55,816 nucleotides of DNA, taken from positions 1 through 55,816 of the forward strand of contig CALVWQ010000011.1 in assembly GCA_944367535.1 (NCBI GenBank). Reading direction: 5' to 3'. The DNA comes from an uncultured Clostridia bacterium. Its GTDB lineage: Bacteria; Bacillota; Clostridia; Christensenellales; Borkfalkiaceae. Below the pieces are notes generated by a model. The model was given only the letters and a program-made list of their open reading frames with translations. It made no database searches and was not told the DNA's origin. This document shows, in pieces, positions 6,853 through 16,562 of this stretch; the first letter of the stretch is position 1, and each line of letters starts with the position of its first letter. The position numbers and the translations under genes were made by a program.

Positions 6853-8619
6853 ATGGAAACGATTGTTAAACAATTTGACGTCGCCGTGATCGGCGGGGGA
6901 ATGTCCGGGCTTTGCGCCGCGCTCGCGGCGGCGAGACACGGGGCGAAAACGGTATTGGTGCAGGACCGCCCGATGCTCGGAGGAAACGCTTCCAGCGAAA
7001 TACGGATGCATATCTGCGGAGCCGACAAGCACGGCGCGATCGAAAACGCCCGCGAATCCGGCATCATGGAAGAACTTTTGCTGGAAAACAGATATATAAA
7101 TCCCCAGCACTCTTATTGCGTGCAGGACGCCGTTTTTTGGAATGCGGCGAAAAAACAGAAAAACCTCGAATTGTATCTCAACACGCGCGTAACAGACGTT
7201 CATGCGCAAGAAAACGAAATTCGATCGGTTTCCGCTGTGCAGATGACCTCGGAGAAAGAGTTTCTTTTTTCCGCACGTTATTTTATCGACGCGACAGGTG
7301 ACGGATATCTCGGCTTTAAAGCGGGAGCGGAGTATATGTACGGAAGAGAGGATAAAGGCGCATACGGAGAGCCGGACGCGGCGGATATCGCGGACAGACA
7401 GGTGATGGGCAGTTCGCTGATGTTCACGGCAAAAGACACGGGACACCCGATTCCCTTTATCAAACCGGATTGGGCATATACGTTCACCGAAGAAGATCTA
7501 AAAAAAAGACCTCATAAAGAAATCACTTCCGGCTATTGGTGGATAGAGGTCAGCGGAGATCTCGATCCGATCGACAACGCGGAGGAGATACGCGACGAAT
7601 TGTTAAAGATCCTTTACGGCATATGGGATCATATCAAAAACACGCCGGGGCACAATGCGGAAAACTATGTTTTGGATTGGGTCGGCTTTTTACCGGGAAA
7701 AAGAGAAAGCCGGCGATTAAAGGGAGATTATGTTCTTACAGAACAGGATCTCGCTTCCTGCCGTGCTTTTCCCGATGTTGTCGCTTACGGCGGTTGGGAC
7801 ATGGACGTGCATGTGCCGAGCGGTATTCTTTCTACGGATCGGGAGGCGACGACCTATTATCAGCTTCGGGACGTCTATGATATTCCGTATCGCTGTTTAT
7901 ACTCTAAAAATGTAAAGAATTTGTTTTTAGCGGGGAGAGCGATCAGCGTAACGCACATGGCTTTCGGTTCCACGCGCGTGATGGGAACATGTGCGGTTGT
8001 CGGGCAGGCAGCAGGCACGGCAGCGGCGATAGCGGTAACTCGCAAATTATGCTCTGCCGGCGAGGTGAGCGCATATATCAAAGAATTACAGCAGCAATTA
8101 CTCAGGGACGGATGTTTTCTTCCCGGGATTAAAAACGAAGATCAGGGAGATCTGGCAAAGTCGGCATCGGTTTCGGCATCTTCTTTCAAAACAGAAGGAG
8201 ATCCTCAGAATGTCATTAACGGAGAGGTGCGCAATCGTCACGGAGTATGCAATGCCTATATTTCAGACGGTATTTCTCCGAGAGGAGAACGTTTGATCCT
8301 GAAATGGGATAAGAAGATCTCCGCCAACAGGATACTTTTGCGTTTTGATACAAATTTCCGTTATGAATTGACAATAACCATTTCCGATTCGACGCGTAAA
8401 AACCAGAGACCGTTTCCGATCGAGCTCGTTAAAGATTACGATATCGAACTCTATCGGAATGAAAATAAAGTTAAAACGATAAGCAAAAGAGAAAACATTC
8501 AGCGTTGTAACGACATATGCTTTGATACGGAATTATTCGACAGAGCAGACATTATAATGTATTCCACGCACGGAGCCCCGGATATTTCTGTATTTGAAGT
8601 ACGAGTGTACCAAGATTAA
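6853..8619 (+). CDS. FAD-dependent oxidoreductase with C-terminal discoidin-like domain
   Basis: The start at 6853 follows GGAAGG by 8 nt. Residues 1-430 form an FAD_oxidored (pfam12831-type) enzyme: dinucleotide motif VAVIGGGMSGLCAALAAARHG, the GGNASSEIRMHICG loop, and the C-terminal FAD contact LFLAGRAISVTHMAFG with GQAAGTAAA. Residues about 435-588 look like an F5/8 type C (galactose-binding) domain, ending in a beta-rich VFEVRVYQD segment. No signal peptide is visible, so it acts in the cytoplasm. The substrate is unknown; linkage to nagA and the kinase (19-nt gap) suggests an amino-sugar or glycan fragment. A shorter paralogue is encoded at 34819-36093. Confidence 0.8.
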   Translation: METIVKQFDVAVIGGGMSGLCAALAAARHGAKTVLVQDRPMLGGNASSEIRMHICGADKHGAIENARESGIMEELLLENRYINPQHSYCVQDAVFWNAAKKQKNLELYLNTRVTDVHAQENEIRSVSAVQMTSEKEFLFSARYFIDATGDGYLGFKAGAEYMYGREDKGAYGEPDAADIADRQVMGSSLMFTAKDTGHPIPFIKPDWAYTFTEEDLKKRPHKEITSGYWWIEVSGDLDPIDNAEEIRDELLKILYGIWDHIKNTPGHNAENYVLDWVGFLPGKRESRRLKGDYVLTEQDLASCRAFPDVVAYGGWDMDVHVPSGILSTDREATTYYQLRDVYDIPYRCLYSKNVKNLFLAGRAISVTHMAFGSTRVMGTCAVVGQAAGTAAAIAVTRKLCSAGEVSAYIKELQQQLLRDGCFLPGIKNEDQGDLAKSASVSASSFKTEGDPQNVINGEVRNRHGVCNAYISDGISPRGERLILKWDKKISANRILLRFDTNFRYELTITISDSTRKNQRPFPIELVKDYDIELYRNENKVKTISKRENIQRCNDICFDTELFDRADIIMYSTHGAPDISVFEVRVYQD

Positions 8620-8693
8620 AGAATAATTACTATCGTTAAGATGAAGTGTTACAATACGCAAATGTGAGTTGCTCATAATTTTAACTTTACTTA

Positions 8694-8722
8694 TTGACAC
8701 AATTTAAATTTTATTGTATAAT
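8694..8722 (+). promoter_or_regulatory. Consensus sigma-A promoter of the AraC gene
   Basis: TTGACA (8694-8699) and TATAAT (8717-8722) are both perfect and 17 bp apart. Transcription should start near 8730, giving an untranslated leader of about 165 nt that contains the hairpin at 8785-8818. Confidence 0.85.
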
Positions 8723-8784
8723 AACAAAAAATGAAAGTTTTTACAATAAAATTATACGTTTACTAAATGGCGGAAATGTAAAAA

Positions 8785-8818
8785 AACTCTCCCGCAAACC
8801 AACGTTTGCGGGAGAGTT
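8785..8818. terminator. 14-bp hairpin in the AraC leader
   Basis: AACTCTCCCGCAAA (8785-8798) and TTTGCGGGAGAGTT (8805-8818) pair perfectly around CCAACG. On the forward strand it is followed by AAAGCAAC, not by U. On the reverse strand it is followed by a U-run. It therefore looks like a reverse-strand terminator or a forward leader hairpin, placed between promoter and start codon. Confidence 0.6.
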
Positions 8819-8895
8819 AAAGCAACTTTACGCGTTTTAGTATAAGTATGATTTTCCCGATAAAAGGACGATTGTGCGATAAGGGGAATAAAACG

Positions 8896-9660
8896 ATGAG
8901 TAATGAAAATGAAGTCCGCTTCGAAAATACATTTCCAAACAAGGAATGTTTCGCTTTTTTAGAAAAACACACAAAATTGGCATTCGAGGCACATTTTCAT
9001 GAAAGGTTTGAATTACTTTACATTCTGGAAGGAGAATGCGAAGCCGTGATCAACGGGGATGCGTACAATGCGAAAAGAAACGATATCGTGATCGTAAATA
9101 AGTTTGAAAGTCATTTTTATCGTCAGCTTTCAAAAACAATAGAGGCTTACGTTCTCGTTGTGGACGATTTCTTCCTTTCGAGTTTTTACACCGAATACGG
9201 CGGAAAAGTTTTTTCGCATATTCTCCGTTACGAAGAAAAAAGCGGCGAGATCAAACTCCTTTTGGAAAAATGGTTTCGGCGGGGCACCAATTCCGTCGTG
9301 TTTAATACGGGTTGTTTCAATTTATTGCTGAGCCTGCTTGCGGAATGCGACATGCTGTGCAACAAACCGGATATTGCCTTTAATTATATCAATGCGATCA
9401 CATATATAAACGAACATTATATGGAAAATATCACGATGCAGTCGGTCGCAAAAAAAATGGGATATTCCGAAGTTTATTTTTCTAACAGATTTAATAAGCT
9501 GATGGGGATGAACTTCAGGGCATATTTAAATCTTTTACGTGTTAAAAAAGCAAAAGAGATGCTTTCCGACGGCAATAAAACGATCGAAGAAGTGGCATTG
9601 AAAGTAGGATTTAATAATATGGCGACTTATTACAGAGCGCTGAAAAGAACAGGAGAATGA
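8896..9660 (+). CDS. AraC-family transcription regulator
   Basis: The product has 254 residues from ATG 8896, preceded by AAGGGGAA; the in-frame ATG at 8848 lacks a ribosome site. The N-terminal half is a cupin-like sensing domain (HFHERFELLYILEGECEAVING). The C-terminal half has two HTH motifs: ITMQSVAKKMGYSEVYFSNR and IEEVALKVGFNNMATYYR. The protein stops at KRTGE, about ten residues before most AraC proteins end, but the second HTH is intact. It stands just before the transporter operon, which it most likely controls in response to a sugar. A strong terminator follows, so it is a single-gene unit. Confidence 0.88.
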   Translation: MSNENEVRFENTFPNKECFAFLEKHTKLAFEAHFHERFELLYILEGECEAVINGDAYNAKRNDIVIVNKFESHFYRQLSKTIEAYVLVVDDFFLSSFYTEYGGKVFSHILRYEEKSGEIKLLLEKWFRRGTNSVVFNTGCFNLLLSLLAECDMLCNKPDIAFNYINAITYINEHYMENITMQSVAKKMGYSEVYFSNRFNKLMGMNFRAYLNLLRVKKAKEMLSDGNKTIEEVALKVGFNNMATYYRALKRTGE

Positions 9661-9683
9661 TTTTTATCTGAGAATTTAAAAAT

Positions 9684-9712
9684 GGGAGCAAGTTTTTTGC
9701 TTCCGTTTTTTT
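9684..9712 (+). terminator. Rho-independent terminator after the AraC gene
   Basis: GGGAGCAA (9684-9691) and TTGCTTCC (9697-9704) form an 8-bp stem with one G-U pair, followed by seven T (9706-9712). It begins 24 nt after the stop codon. Confidence 0.8.
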
Positions 9713-9769
9713 ATATTTGAAGGAGATAAATCAGAATAATTTTTGCGACCCGTATCCTAAGAAATGATA

Positions 9770-9798
9770 TTGATTTTCTTATTTTACGGCATTATAAT
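9770..9798 (+). promoter_or_regulatory. Promoter of the transporter/glycan operon
   Basis: TTGATT (9770-9775) and TATAAT (9793-9798) are 17 bp apart, between the AraC terminator and the solute-binding protein gene. No further promoter of this quality was seen before 39 kb, so the following genes may form one very long operon. Confidence 0.7.
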
Positions 9799-9880
9799 GA
9801 AACTGTAAGGTTATGGGGAAATTTATAATGTTATTCTTTCATTATGATGTTTTAAATCCCATGCAGGAGGAAAAATTTTG

Positions 9881-11614
9881 ATGAAGAGATGTAAACTGTT
9901 GTGCTTAATTTTTGCAATGTGTTTTTCTGCTATTTCTCTCGGCGGATGTATGGGGGATCTGTTTGAAGACGGAAACAAGAACATCGATGCGACGAAGGTG
10001 CAGATATACGTTGGCACTTATGACGGCGGTTACGGTCAGGAATATCTGCAGGTATGGAAGAAAGAATTTGAAGAACTGCATAAGGACGACGAATACGTGA
10101 CCCCGAGCGGAGAAACCAAGGTCGGCGTGGAAGTAGTCCCAAACCTTTCCTCGGACTACGGCGCCCAGCTTGAAACGATGATCGGCAGTGCGCAGGACGA
10201 TATTATTTTCGGCGAAGCTTTCGATTATTACGCATTGGCGCAGAGCGGACAAATCGCGGCTATAGACGATTTAGTAACGGAAACGTCTCCATTTGACGGA
10301 AAATCGATAGAATCGAAGATGACAACAGATCAGATCAACTTTTATAAAGTGGACGGGCATTACTATGGTTTGCCTAATTATGAAGCCGTCTATGGTCTGT
10401 ATTACGATGTCGATTTATTTGAATTAAACGGATATTATTTCAATAAAAACGGACAACTCATTACAAATGCGTACCAGGCGGAACTCGCGGCGGGCAATCT
10501 TTCCTACGGACCGGACGGAAAAACCGGCATAGATCCTAAAACGGGGATCGACTATTCTATTGACGACGGATTACCTGTGAATCTCGATCAGTTCTTCACG
10601 CTTGCCGACCGCATGGTGGAGGACCAGGTATGGGTGATGACCTATGCGGACCGGCTGCAATTTTATTATAATCAATTCCTTACTTCACTTACCGCAAATT
10701 TTATGGGCAGAAGCGAAATGATGCTCAATCAGGACTATACGGGAACGAGTTACACGCTTGTAGAAAGCATCGATCCGGACGGTACGGTACATTTACAGGA
10801 AGGAGGCGTTCCGATCACTCCCGCTACCGGGTATCTGCTGCAAAAGCAGGCGGGGCGTTATTACGCACTCGAATTCACGGAAAAAATTCTCGATTCCACA
10901 AAACTGTATGCTTATATGCCTTTTACGGGAAGTAAAAATCACGTGGATGCGCAGGATGCTTTTTTGAAAAGCCGTTATCCGGATCAGACTTCCACAAATA
11001 CAAAGCCTATTGCTATGTTGCTGGATTCTTCCTGGTGGTATAACGAAGCCTCCGGAACCATGGCTACCATGGCGCAAACCGTATCGCCTCAATGTGCGGC
11101 AAATCGCAGGCGTATCGGTTATATGCCTCTTCCGAATGAAACGGAAGGGGGAAAACAGAATACGCTTTTTGCGGCGAACACGCCTTCCGTAGTGATAAAA
11201 AGCAGCGTGGAAGATTGGAGAATGCCGATCGTAAAGGAGTTTTTGCAGTTTGCTTTGTCCGACGAAATGCTTTCCAAATATAGTATAACGACGAATGCGG
11301 TTTATTCGCTGAAATACACATTAACGGATGAAGACGAAGAAAACGCTACGTATTTTTTGAAATCGCTTATGGCGATGCATGAAAACTCGGAAATCGTTTA
11401 CCCTATTTCGACATCGGCGATCTACCGCGTGGGCGCAGGGTTTACCAGCGGTTCTGCCAGAACGGGGTTCTTTTCCCTGGTAGACGGAGTGCAGAAAACC
11501 TATCCGTCCAATGCGCTTGGTCAGGACGGAATCAGCGCGATCGATTATTTTAACGGATTGAGTGCATATTGGACGGCAGAAGCATGGGAAAGAACGTATG
11601 GCACGGCTTTTTGA
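9881..11614 (+). CDS. Carbohydrate ABC transporter solute-binding lipoprotein
   Basis: A lipoprotein signal peptide (KLLCLIFAMCFSAISLGGC, lipid-modified Cys23) opens a 577-residue extracellular binding protein of the family-1 sugar type. ATG 9881 lies 10 nt after AGGAGG; a TTG at 9878 is in frame but less likely. The protein is longer than simple maltose-binding proteins (about 400-450), as is common for binders of complex oligosaccharides in Clostridia. Aromatic residues are plentiful (YYALPNYEAVYGLYYD-like stretch near residue 160), fitting sugar stacking. It is followed after 18 nt by two permease genes and should deliver its ligand to them. The ligand is not predictable from sequence alone. 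Confidence 0.85.
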   Translation: MKRCKLLCLIFAMCFSAISLGGCMGDLFEDGNKNIDATKVQIYVGTYDGGYGQEYLQVWKKEFEELHKDDEYVTPSGETKVGVEVVPNLSSDYGAQLETMIGSAQDDIIFGEAFDYYALAQSGQIAAIDDLVTETSPFDGKSIESKMTTDQINFYKVDGHYYGLPNYEAVYGLYYDVDLFELNGYYFNKNGQLITNAYQAELAAGNLSYGPDGKTGIDPKTGIDYSIDDGLPVNLDQFFTLADRMVEDQVWVMTYADRLQFYYNQFLTSLTANFMGRSEMMLNQDYTGTSYTLVESIDPDGTVHLQEGGVPITPATGYLLQKQAGRYYALEFTEKILDSTKLYAYMPFTGSKNHVDAQDAFLKSRYPDQTSTNTKPIAMLLDSSWWYNEASGTMATMAQTVSPQCAANRRRIGYMPLPNETEGGKQNTLFAANTPSVVIKSSVEDWRMPIVKEFLQFALSDEMLSKYSITTNAVYSLKYTLTDEDEENATYFLKSLMAMHENSEIVYPISTSAIYRVGAGFTSGSARTGFFSLVDGVQKTYPSNALGQDGISAIDYFNGLSAYWTAEAWERTYGTAF

Positions 11615-11632
11615 TTTCGTAAAGGGGCTGAA

Positions 11633-12670
11633 ATGAAGAGAATAAAAAATATCGAAAAGTGCGATTTTTTTTACAAGTTGAAAAGGAAACTTAAAGACGG
11701 TATTTATACTTTGGAGGTCGCTTTACATAATAAGCTGAAAAGAAAAAGGAAAAATACGGCAAGTATAGAAAGGGAAAACAAACTGAATCTGCTCTTTTAT
11801 ATTTCCCTCGTCACTCTGCCGCTGTTGCAGGTTGTCGTATTCTACTTTTATGTAAATTTCAATTCTTTTTTCTTGGCATTTCAGGAGTATAATCCCGTTA
11901 CACTGAGGTATGATTGGGCGCTTTGGAAAAATTTCGATAACATCTGGTTTTTTGTTTCACGAGAAAAAACCTTGCTTTATTGTTTCAGAAATTCCGCACT
12001 GTCATATGTGGTAACGCTGTTTATATCCCTTCCGTTAGCATTGTTATTTTCGCAATATATTTATAAAAAAGGTCCTGCGGGCGGGTTTTTTAAAACCGTT
12101 TTGTTTATTCCCTCGATCATTCCGGAAATGATCATGACGACCATGTTTTTATACTTTGCGGATTCCTTTATCCCGGCAACGGTGAAGGGCATTTTCGGAA
12201 AAGAGATCGCAGGGCTTTTAACGCAAGGGAATACGACCATGCTCATCACTTTGCTTTGCTATTCGGTTTTTATTAGTTTCGGCGGAAATATTATCATGTA
12301 TTCGAGCACGATGAGCGGAATAGACAAATCCTTGGTAGAAGCCGCGCAGTTAGACGGCGCAACGCAAATGCAGGAGTTTTGGCATATCACGATCCCGATG
12401 ATCTATCCTACGCTTTCCACGTTCATCACGGTGGGGGTTGCCGGGATCTTCACGCATCAGCTTTCGCTCTTTTCTTTGTTCGGTGCGGACGGAAACGCAT
12501 ATAACGAAGTTTGGACGATAGGATATTTCTTATATTCGCGAACAGTTTATGCGGGGAGCGCAAACTATCCCGAACTCGCGGCATACGGCTTGTTGATGAC
12601 GATCATCGCCGTTCCTTTGGTTTTTACCGTCCGTTACCTGTTGTCTAAATTCGGACCGAAAACGGATTGA
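11633..12670 (+). CDS. Carbohydrate ABC transporter permease 1 (MalF/LplB type)
   Basis: This 345-residue membrane protein has a basic N-terminal tail of about 55 residues, then six predicted hydrophobic segments. The cytoplasmic EAA loop that contacts the ATPase is present as E236-A-A-Q-L-D-G-A, with IPMIYPT downstream, characteristic of CUT1 sugar permeases. It pairs with the next gene to make the heterodimeric channel for the preceding binding protein. The gene ends 11 nt before the next start. No ATP-binding subunit is encoded anywhere in the locus, so a shared MsmX-like ATPase encoded elsewhere is likely. Confidence 0.9.
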   Translation: MKRIKNIEKCDFFYKLKRKLKDGIYTLEVALHNKLKRKRKNTASIERENKLNLLFYISLVTLPLLQVVVFYFYVNFNSFFLAFQEYNPVTLRYDWALWKNFDNIWFFVSREKTLLYCFRNSALSYVVTLFISLPLALLFSQYIYKKGPAGGFFKTVLFIPSIIPEMIMTTMFLYFADSFIPATVKGIFGKEIAGLLTQGNTTMLITLLCYSVFISFGGNIIMYSSTMSGIDKSLVEAAQLDGATQMQEFWHITIPMIYPTLSTFITVGVAGIFTHQLSLFSLFGADGNAYNEVWTIGYFLYSRTVYAGSANYPELAAYGLLMTIIAVPLVFTVRYLLSKFGPKTD

Positions 12671-12681
12671 GGAGAAAAAAG

Positions 12682-13551
12682 ATGAAAGTAAAAAAGAAAA
12701 AACATTTGCCGCTTTTATTCGGTGTTCTCCTTGCGGGGATGATCCTGTATGCGCTCATTCTCGGGTATATGCTTTTTTGGGGAGTTACATCCTCGTTTAA
12801 AGGAAGGCTGGAATTCGCCGATAATATTCTCGGTCTGCCAAGGGCTTGGGTATTTGAAAATTATTATTATGCGCTCCGCAATTTTGTTTCTCCCGTAGGG
12901 ATGCGGAACGTATATCTGGACGAAATGCTGCTTTATTCTCTTCTTTATGCGGGAGGATGCGCATTCGTTTCTACGGCATGTTGTTGTATGATGGGTTACG
13001 CAACGTCAAAGTTCAAATACAAGCTGAATACTGTCATTTACGGATTCGTGCTTATTGCAATGATCCTGCCGCTCGTCGGTTCACTCCCCAGTCAAATCGT
13101 CGTTTTCAGAACATTGAATCTGTACGATACGATGATCGGGATGTGGGTTGCAAAATTCAACTTTATTTCTGTTTACTTTATGGTGTTCCACGCTATTTTT
13201 AAGGGACTTCCCGTTTCATATTCGGAAGCGGCGAAAATTGACGGCGCGGGAAATTGGCGCATATTTCTTTCCATTATGCTTCCGCTTGTCAAGGTAACGT
13301 TCGTCACGGTTTTCCTGCTGTTTTTTGTGAGTTATTGGAACGATTATTCTACGCCGCTCCTGATGATGAAATCCTATCCGACGATTGCTCTCGGATTATA
13401 TTATTTTCGATTTCGGCAAACGCCTGATACAAGTCCTCGGCCCGTGCAGCTTGCCGGTGCGATCATGGTGTTTATCCCCATCCTGCTCCTCTTTATCGCG
13501 TTCAGGAAAAAACTGATGGGAAATATTTCTTTGGGAGGATTAAAAGAATGA
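12682..13551 (+). CDS. Carbohydrate ABC transporter permease 2 (MalG type)
   Basis: The 289-residue product has the MalG layout: a short basic N-terminus, six membrane segments and the EAA loop E182-A-A-K-I-D-G-A followed by IMLPL. ATG 12682 follows GAGGAG at a sensible distance, whereas the in-frame TTG at 12667 overlaps the upstream stop. A membrane-proximal extracellular loop (PRAWVFENYYYALRNF) is typical of the family. It partners the preceding permease. Its stop codon overlaps the start of the next gene by 4 nt, tying the surface proteins that follow to the transporter in expression. Confidence 0.9.
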   Translation: MKVKKKKHLPLLFGVLLAGMILYALILGYMLFWGVTSSFKGRLEFADNILGLPRAWVFENYYYALRNFVSPVGMRNVYLDEMLLYSLLYAGGCAFVSTACCCMMGYATSKFKYKLNTVIYGFVLIAMILPLVGSLPSQIVVFRTLNLYDTMIGMWVAKFNFISVYFMVFHAIFKGLPVSYSEAAKIDGAGNWRIFLSIMLPLVKVTFVTVFLLFFVSYWNDYSTPLLMMKSYPTIALGLYYFRFRQTPDTSPRPVQLAGAIMVFIPILLLFIAFRKKLMGNISLGGLKE

Positions 13552-16550
13552 ATCATTTAAAAAGCGGGAAATTAAAATTTTACTTAATATTTGTTCTTTG
13601 TGCGACAATTCTGATATCTGGTCTCGTTATCGTATTCGGAACCGCGCCGCGTAGCGGATTTGCGGAAACGCTTGAAATCGGAGGGGAGGGATATAAAGAA
13701 AAATATATTGTCGACGAAACAATCGAACTTTTACCTGCGACCATTACAGACGGAACAGAGGATTATCAAGCTGATGGAACGCTGATTTTCCCGAGCGGTA
13801 AAAGCATACGTGCGGATTCTGTAGTTTTGGACGAAGTAGGGATATATACCGTTGAATATAAAGCAACCGCACAAAAAGACGGAAATCTCCGTAATTATTC
13901 CGCTAATACAGAATTTACCGTTGTAAACAGTATGTATTCTGTTACAAGCGACCGCTCTTCCATACGTTACGGTGTGGATGAATCGGGAAACGAGACCGGA
14001 TTAACCGGGTTAAATGTTTCCCTCAATGCAGGGGATTCTTTTGTGGTAAACGAGCCGATCGACTTGAACGACGTATCTGCGGATCAATTAATCGCGAAAT
14101 TAAACGTTTTGCCGGAGACCATCGGGAATCCGGAGGCAAACACTGTCAATTTTATTTTAACGGATTGCTATGATGCGGAAAATTACGTCACCATTTCCTT
14201 TAATTCCGGAGAGATCAGTTTCGGTTCGGAATACCAGTCTATCGTGTATATCGGCGCAGGCGCTTATAACCAGAATATCCGCGGCTGTAACGGACAGGGG
14301 ACAAATTACGGGCAAACACCGGGTAACGGACGATGGGCGCATTTTTCTATGGGAGGAAATAACGAAGTCCGCACGCTTGCCGAACAGTATATCGGTTTTT
14401 CTATGGATTATGCCGCGCGTTCGGTTTATGTTTCTACGGTTACGGCGCAAAACGCCTTTACGGCAGATCTTACCGATCTTTCGTGGTATGAAGATATCTG
14501 GACCGGTTTCACGACCGGGGAATGTTTTCTTTCCATAAGCTGCGATAACTATGTCGGAAAAAATTGCAACCTGATCATAACGGAGATCCTCGATTTCGAT
14601 TTGAGCCAAGAAGAGGTTTTAGATGTAATCGATCCCGAAATCGAGATCGATTACGGCGCTTATACTGCGGAAAATTATCCGAACGCCGTGCTGAATTGCG
14701 CATATCCCGTATTCGGATACGAAACCAAGGATCTTTCTGGCAGCGTTGCAAGCGAAATTAAAGTATTTTATAATTATTATTCAAAATATAAATACGAGAT
14801 CCCGGTGGAAAATGGGAAATTCATTCCCGCACGGTTAGGTGTTTATACGTTGGAATATACCGCAGTCGATCCGGCGGGAAACGACTCGCAGAAAACGATC
14901 GATGTTTATTGCGTAAACGATGAATTTCCGGTGGAAGTCGTGTTATCGGACGATGCGCCCGTTTCTTCCGTCGTGGGCAAAGAGGTCCCGATAAAAACGG
15001 CGGAGTTAGCGAACGCCGTGGGGATGGTTGAAACGCTTGTTTATGCCGAATACGAAGAAGAGCGTATAGAGATCGTCAACGGATCTTTCACACCGTATCG
15101 GGCAGGCACATATCAGGTGTTTTATATCATGACGGACTTTGTCGGAAGAGTCGGAACGGCGTCTTATACCGTGAATATCGCCGAAAATGAAGAACTTGAG
15201 TTTCTCGGCGAGCCGCAGTTCGAAAAATATTATATTGTCGGGAAATCGTACGCTTTGCCCGTATTGACGGCAATCGATTATATATCCGGTAAAACGGCGG
15301 AAGCGGAAATCTATGTGACCGACGGTGTGGAAGAGCGTCGCATCCTGAATAACTATATCCCGGTCATGTCGGATGACGGGACGGCACAGATAAGATATTA
15401 CGCCTCGCTCGACGGAAAAAGCAAGATTTCGGATCCTTATACGATACGGTTGACAGATGTTTCCGATACAGACGGGACTTTGAATCTTGAAAAATATTTC
15501 GAGGCCGAGGAACTTACCGTCCGACAGAATACAAGCTATATTTCCCTTATCCCGGACGGAACGGCAGGTTCTGCGGAGTTTATCAGGCCTTTTTTCGTAA
15601 ACCTGCTCAATTTAAGATTCTCTCTGGCAGCCAACACGTCTTCTTTCACCGTGTATTTGACCGATCGGGATGATCCCGATACGAGAATATCCTTTTCGGC
15701 AGTAAAAACATCGGCAGGGGCTACGTTTTGGTGTAACGGAGAGGAAACGATCTTTACCTATATCAGAGGGTTTGCGGAATCGATATTAACTCCGTACGAA
15801 GTATATTTTGATATATCTTCTTTGAATGTTTATGACGGAAATAAAATAAATTACACGATTACGGAAACCGTTTCGGGAGAATCGTTTACGGGGTTCCCCA
15901 GCGGATATGCCTACATTTCTTTTGAGGTCAACGGCGGACAGGCGAATTTATATTCGATCAACGGACAGTCTTTTTCCGATGTGTCTTCCGATAGCGTAGC
16001 TCCGAATGTTTATTTAACGGGGGAGTATCGTCCTTTAGCGGAACTGAATGAAGAGATCACCGTTTATAAAGCAATTGCTTCGGATATGCTCGATCCATTT
16101 ACCATAGTTACGGTTACAGTAGAAGATTCTGAAGGCAATTATCTCGAAACCGTGGACGGCAGAGAACTTCACGATCTGATCATTGATGCGGATTTGAAAA
16201 CCGTGCTTACCGAATACGGCAGTTATTATATCACCTATACGGCGAGGGATTCTTCTTATCGACAAACACAACTGTTTGCCGTACTGAATGTTTACGATTT
16301 AACAAAGCCGGAGATCCGCGTAGAAGCGCCTACGATCTCAGACGGAACGATTTCAATTTCCGCGGCGGAACCGGAAGAAGGAGTTACAATTTTCGTATAT
16401 GTGGAAGATAACTGCGGTATATCGCACAAGATAACCGAAAATACTTTTGCCCTGAACGGTAAGGGAACGTATTACGTAAAATATTTGGCTGTAAAACAAT
16501 CCGGTACAATGATGAACTTTGCGTGGAAAATCTATAAAGTAACGATTTAA
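13548..16550 (+). CDS. Large secreted protein with Ig-like repeats
   Basis: The 1000-residue protein begins with a signal or anchor segment (LKFYLIFVLCATILISGLVI) and a likely cleavage region after GFAE. The rest is beta-rich. At least three segments follow the bacterial Ig/HYR pattern, such as RLGVYTLEYTAVDPAGNDS and GTYQVFYIMTDFVGRVGTAS, and similar endings (YTVEYKATAQKDG, YYITYTARDSSYRQT) recur. The regions around residues 130-350 and 640-800 look like carbohydrate-binding or lectin-like jelly rolls, but I cannot assign a family. There is no LPXTG sorting signal. Position next to the transporter suggests surface capture or display of glycan. No catalytic motif was recognised. Confidence 0.7.
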   Translation: MNHLKSGKLKFYLIFVLCATILISGLVIVFGTAPRSGFAETLEIGGEGYKEKYIVDETIELLPATITDGTEDYQADGTLIFPSGKSIRADSVVLDEVGIYTVEYKATAQKDGNLRNYSANTEFTVVNSMYSVTSDRSSIRYGVDESGNETGLTGLNVSLNAGDSFVVNEPIDLNDVSADQLIAKLNVLPETIGNPEANTVNFILTDCYDAENYVTISFNSGEISFGSEYQSIVYIGAGAYNQNIRGCNGQGTNYGQTPGNGRWAHFSMGGNNEVRTLAEQYIGFSMDYAARSVYVSTVTAQNAFTADLTDLSWYEDIWTGFTTGECFLSISCDNYVGKNCNLIITEILDFDLSQEEVLDVIDPEIEIDYGAYTAENYPNAVLNCAYPVFGYETKDLSGSVASEIKVFYNYYSKYKYEIPVENGKFIPARLGVYTLEYTAVDPAGNDSQKTIDVYCVNDEFPVEVVLSDDAPVSSVVGKEVPIKTAELANAVGMVETLVYAEYEEERIEIVNGSFTPYRAGTYQVFYIMTDFVGRVGTASYTVNIAENEELEFLGEPQFEKYYIVGKSYALPVLTAIDYISGKTAEAEIYVTDGVEERRILNNYIPVMSDDGTAQIRYYASLDGKSKISDPYTIRLTDVSDTDGTLNLEKYFEAEELTVRQNTSYISLIPDGTAGSAEFIRPFFVNLLNLRFSLAANTSSFTVYLTDRDDPDTRISFSAVKTSAGATFWCNGEETIFTYIRGFAESILTPYEVYFDISSLNVYDGNKINYTITETVSGESFTGFPSGYAYISFEVNGGQANLYSINGQSFSDVSSDSVAPNVYLTGEYRPLAELNEEITVYKAIASDMLDPFTIVTVTVEDSEGNYLETVDGRELHDLIIDADLKTVLTEYGSYYITYTARDSSYRQTQLFAVLNVYDLTKPEIRVEAPTISDGTISISAAEPEEGVTIFVYVEDNCGISHKITENTFALNGKGTYYVKYLAVKQSGTMMNFAWKIYKVTI

Positions 16551-16562
16551 GAGGTGCGGAAT

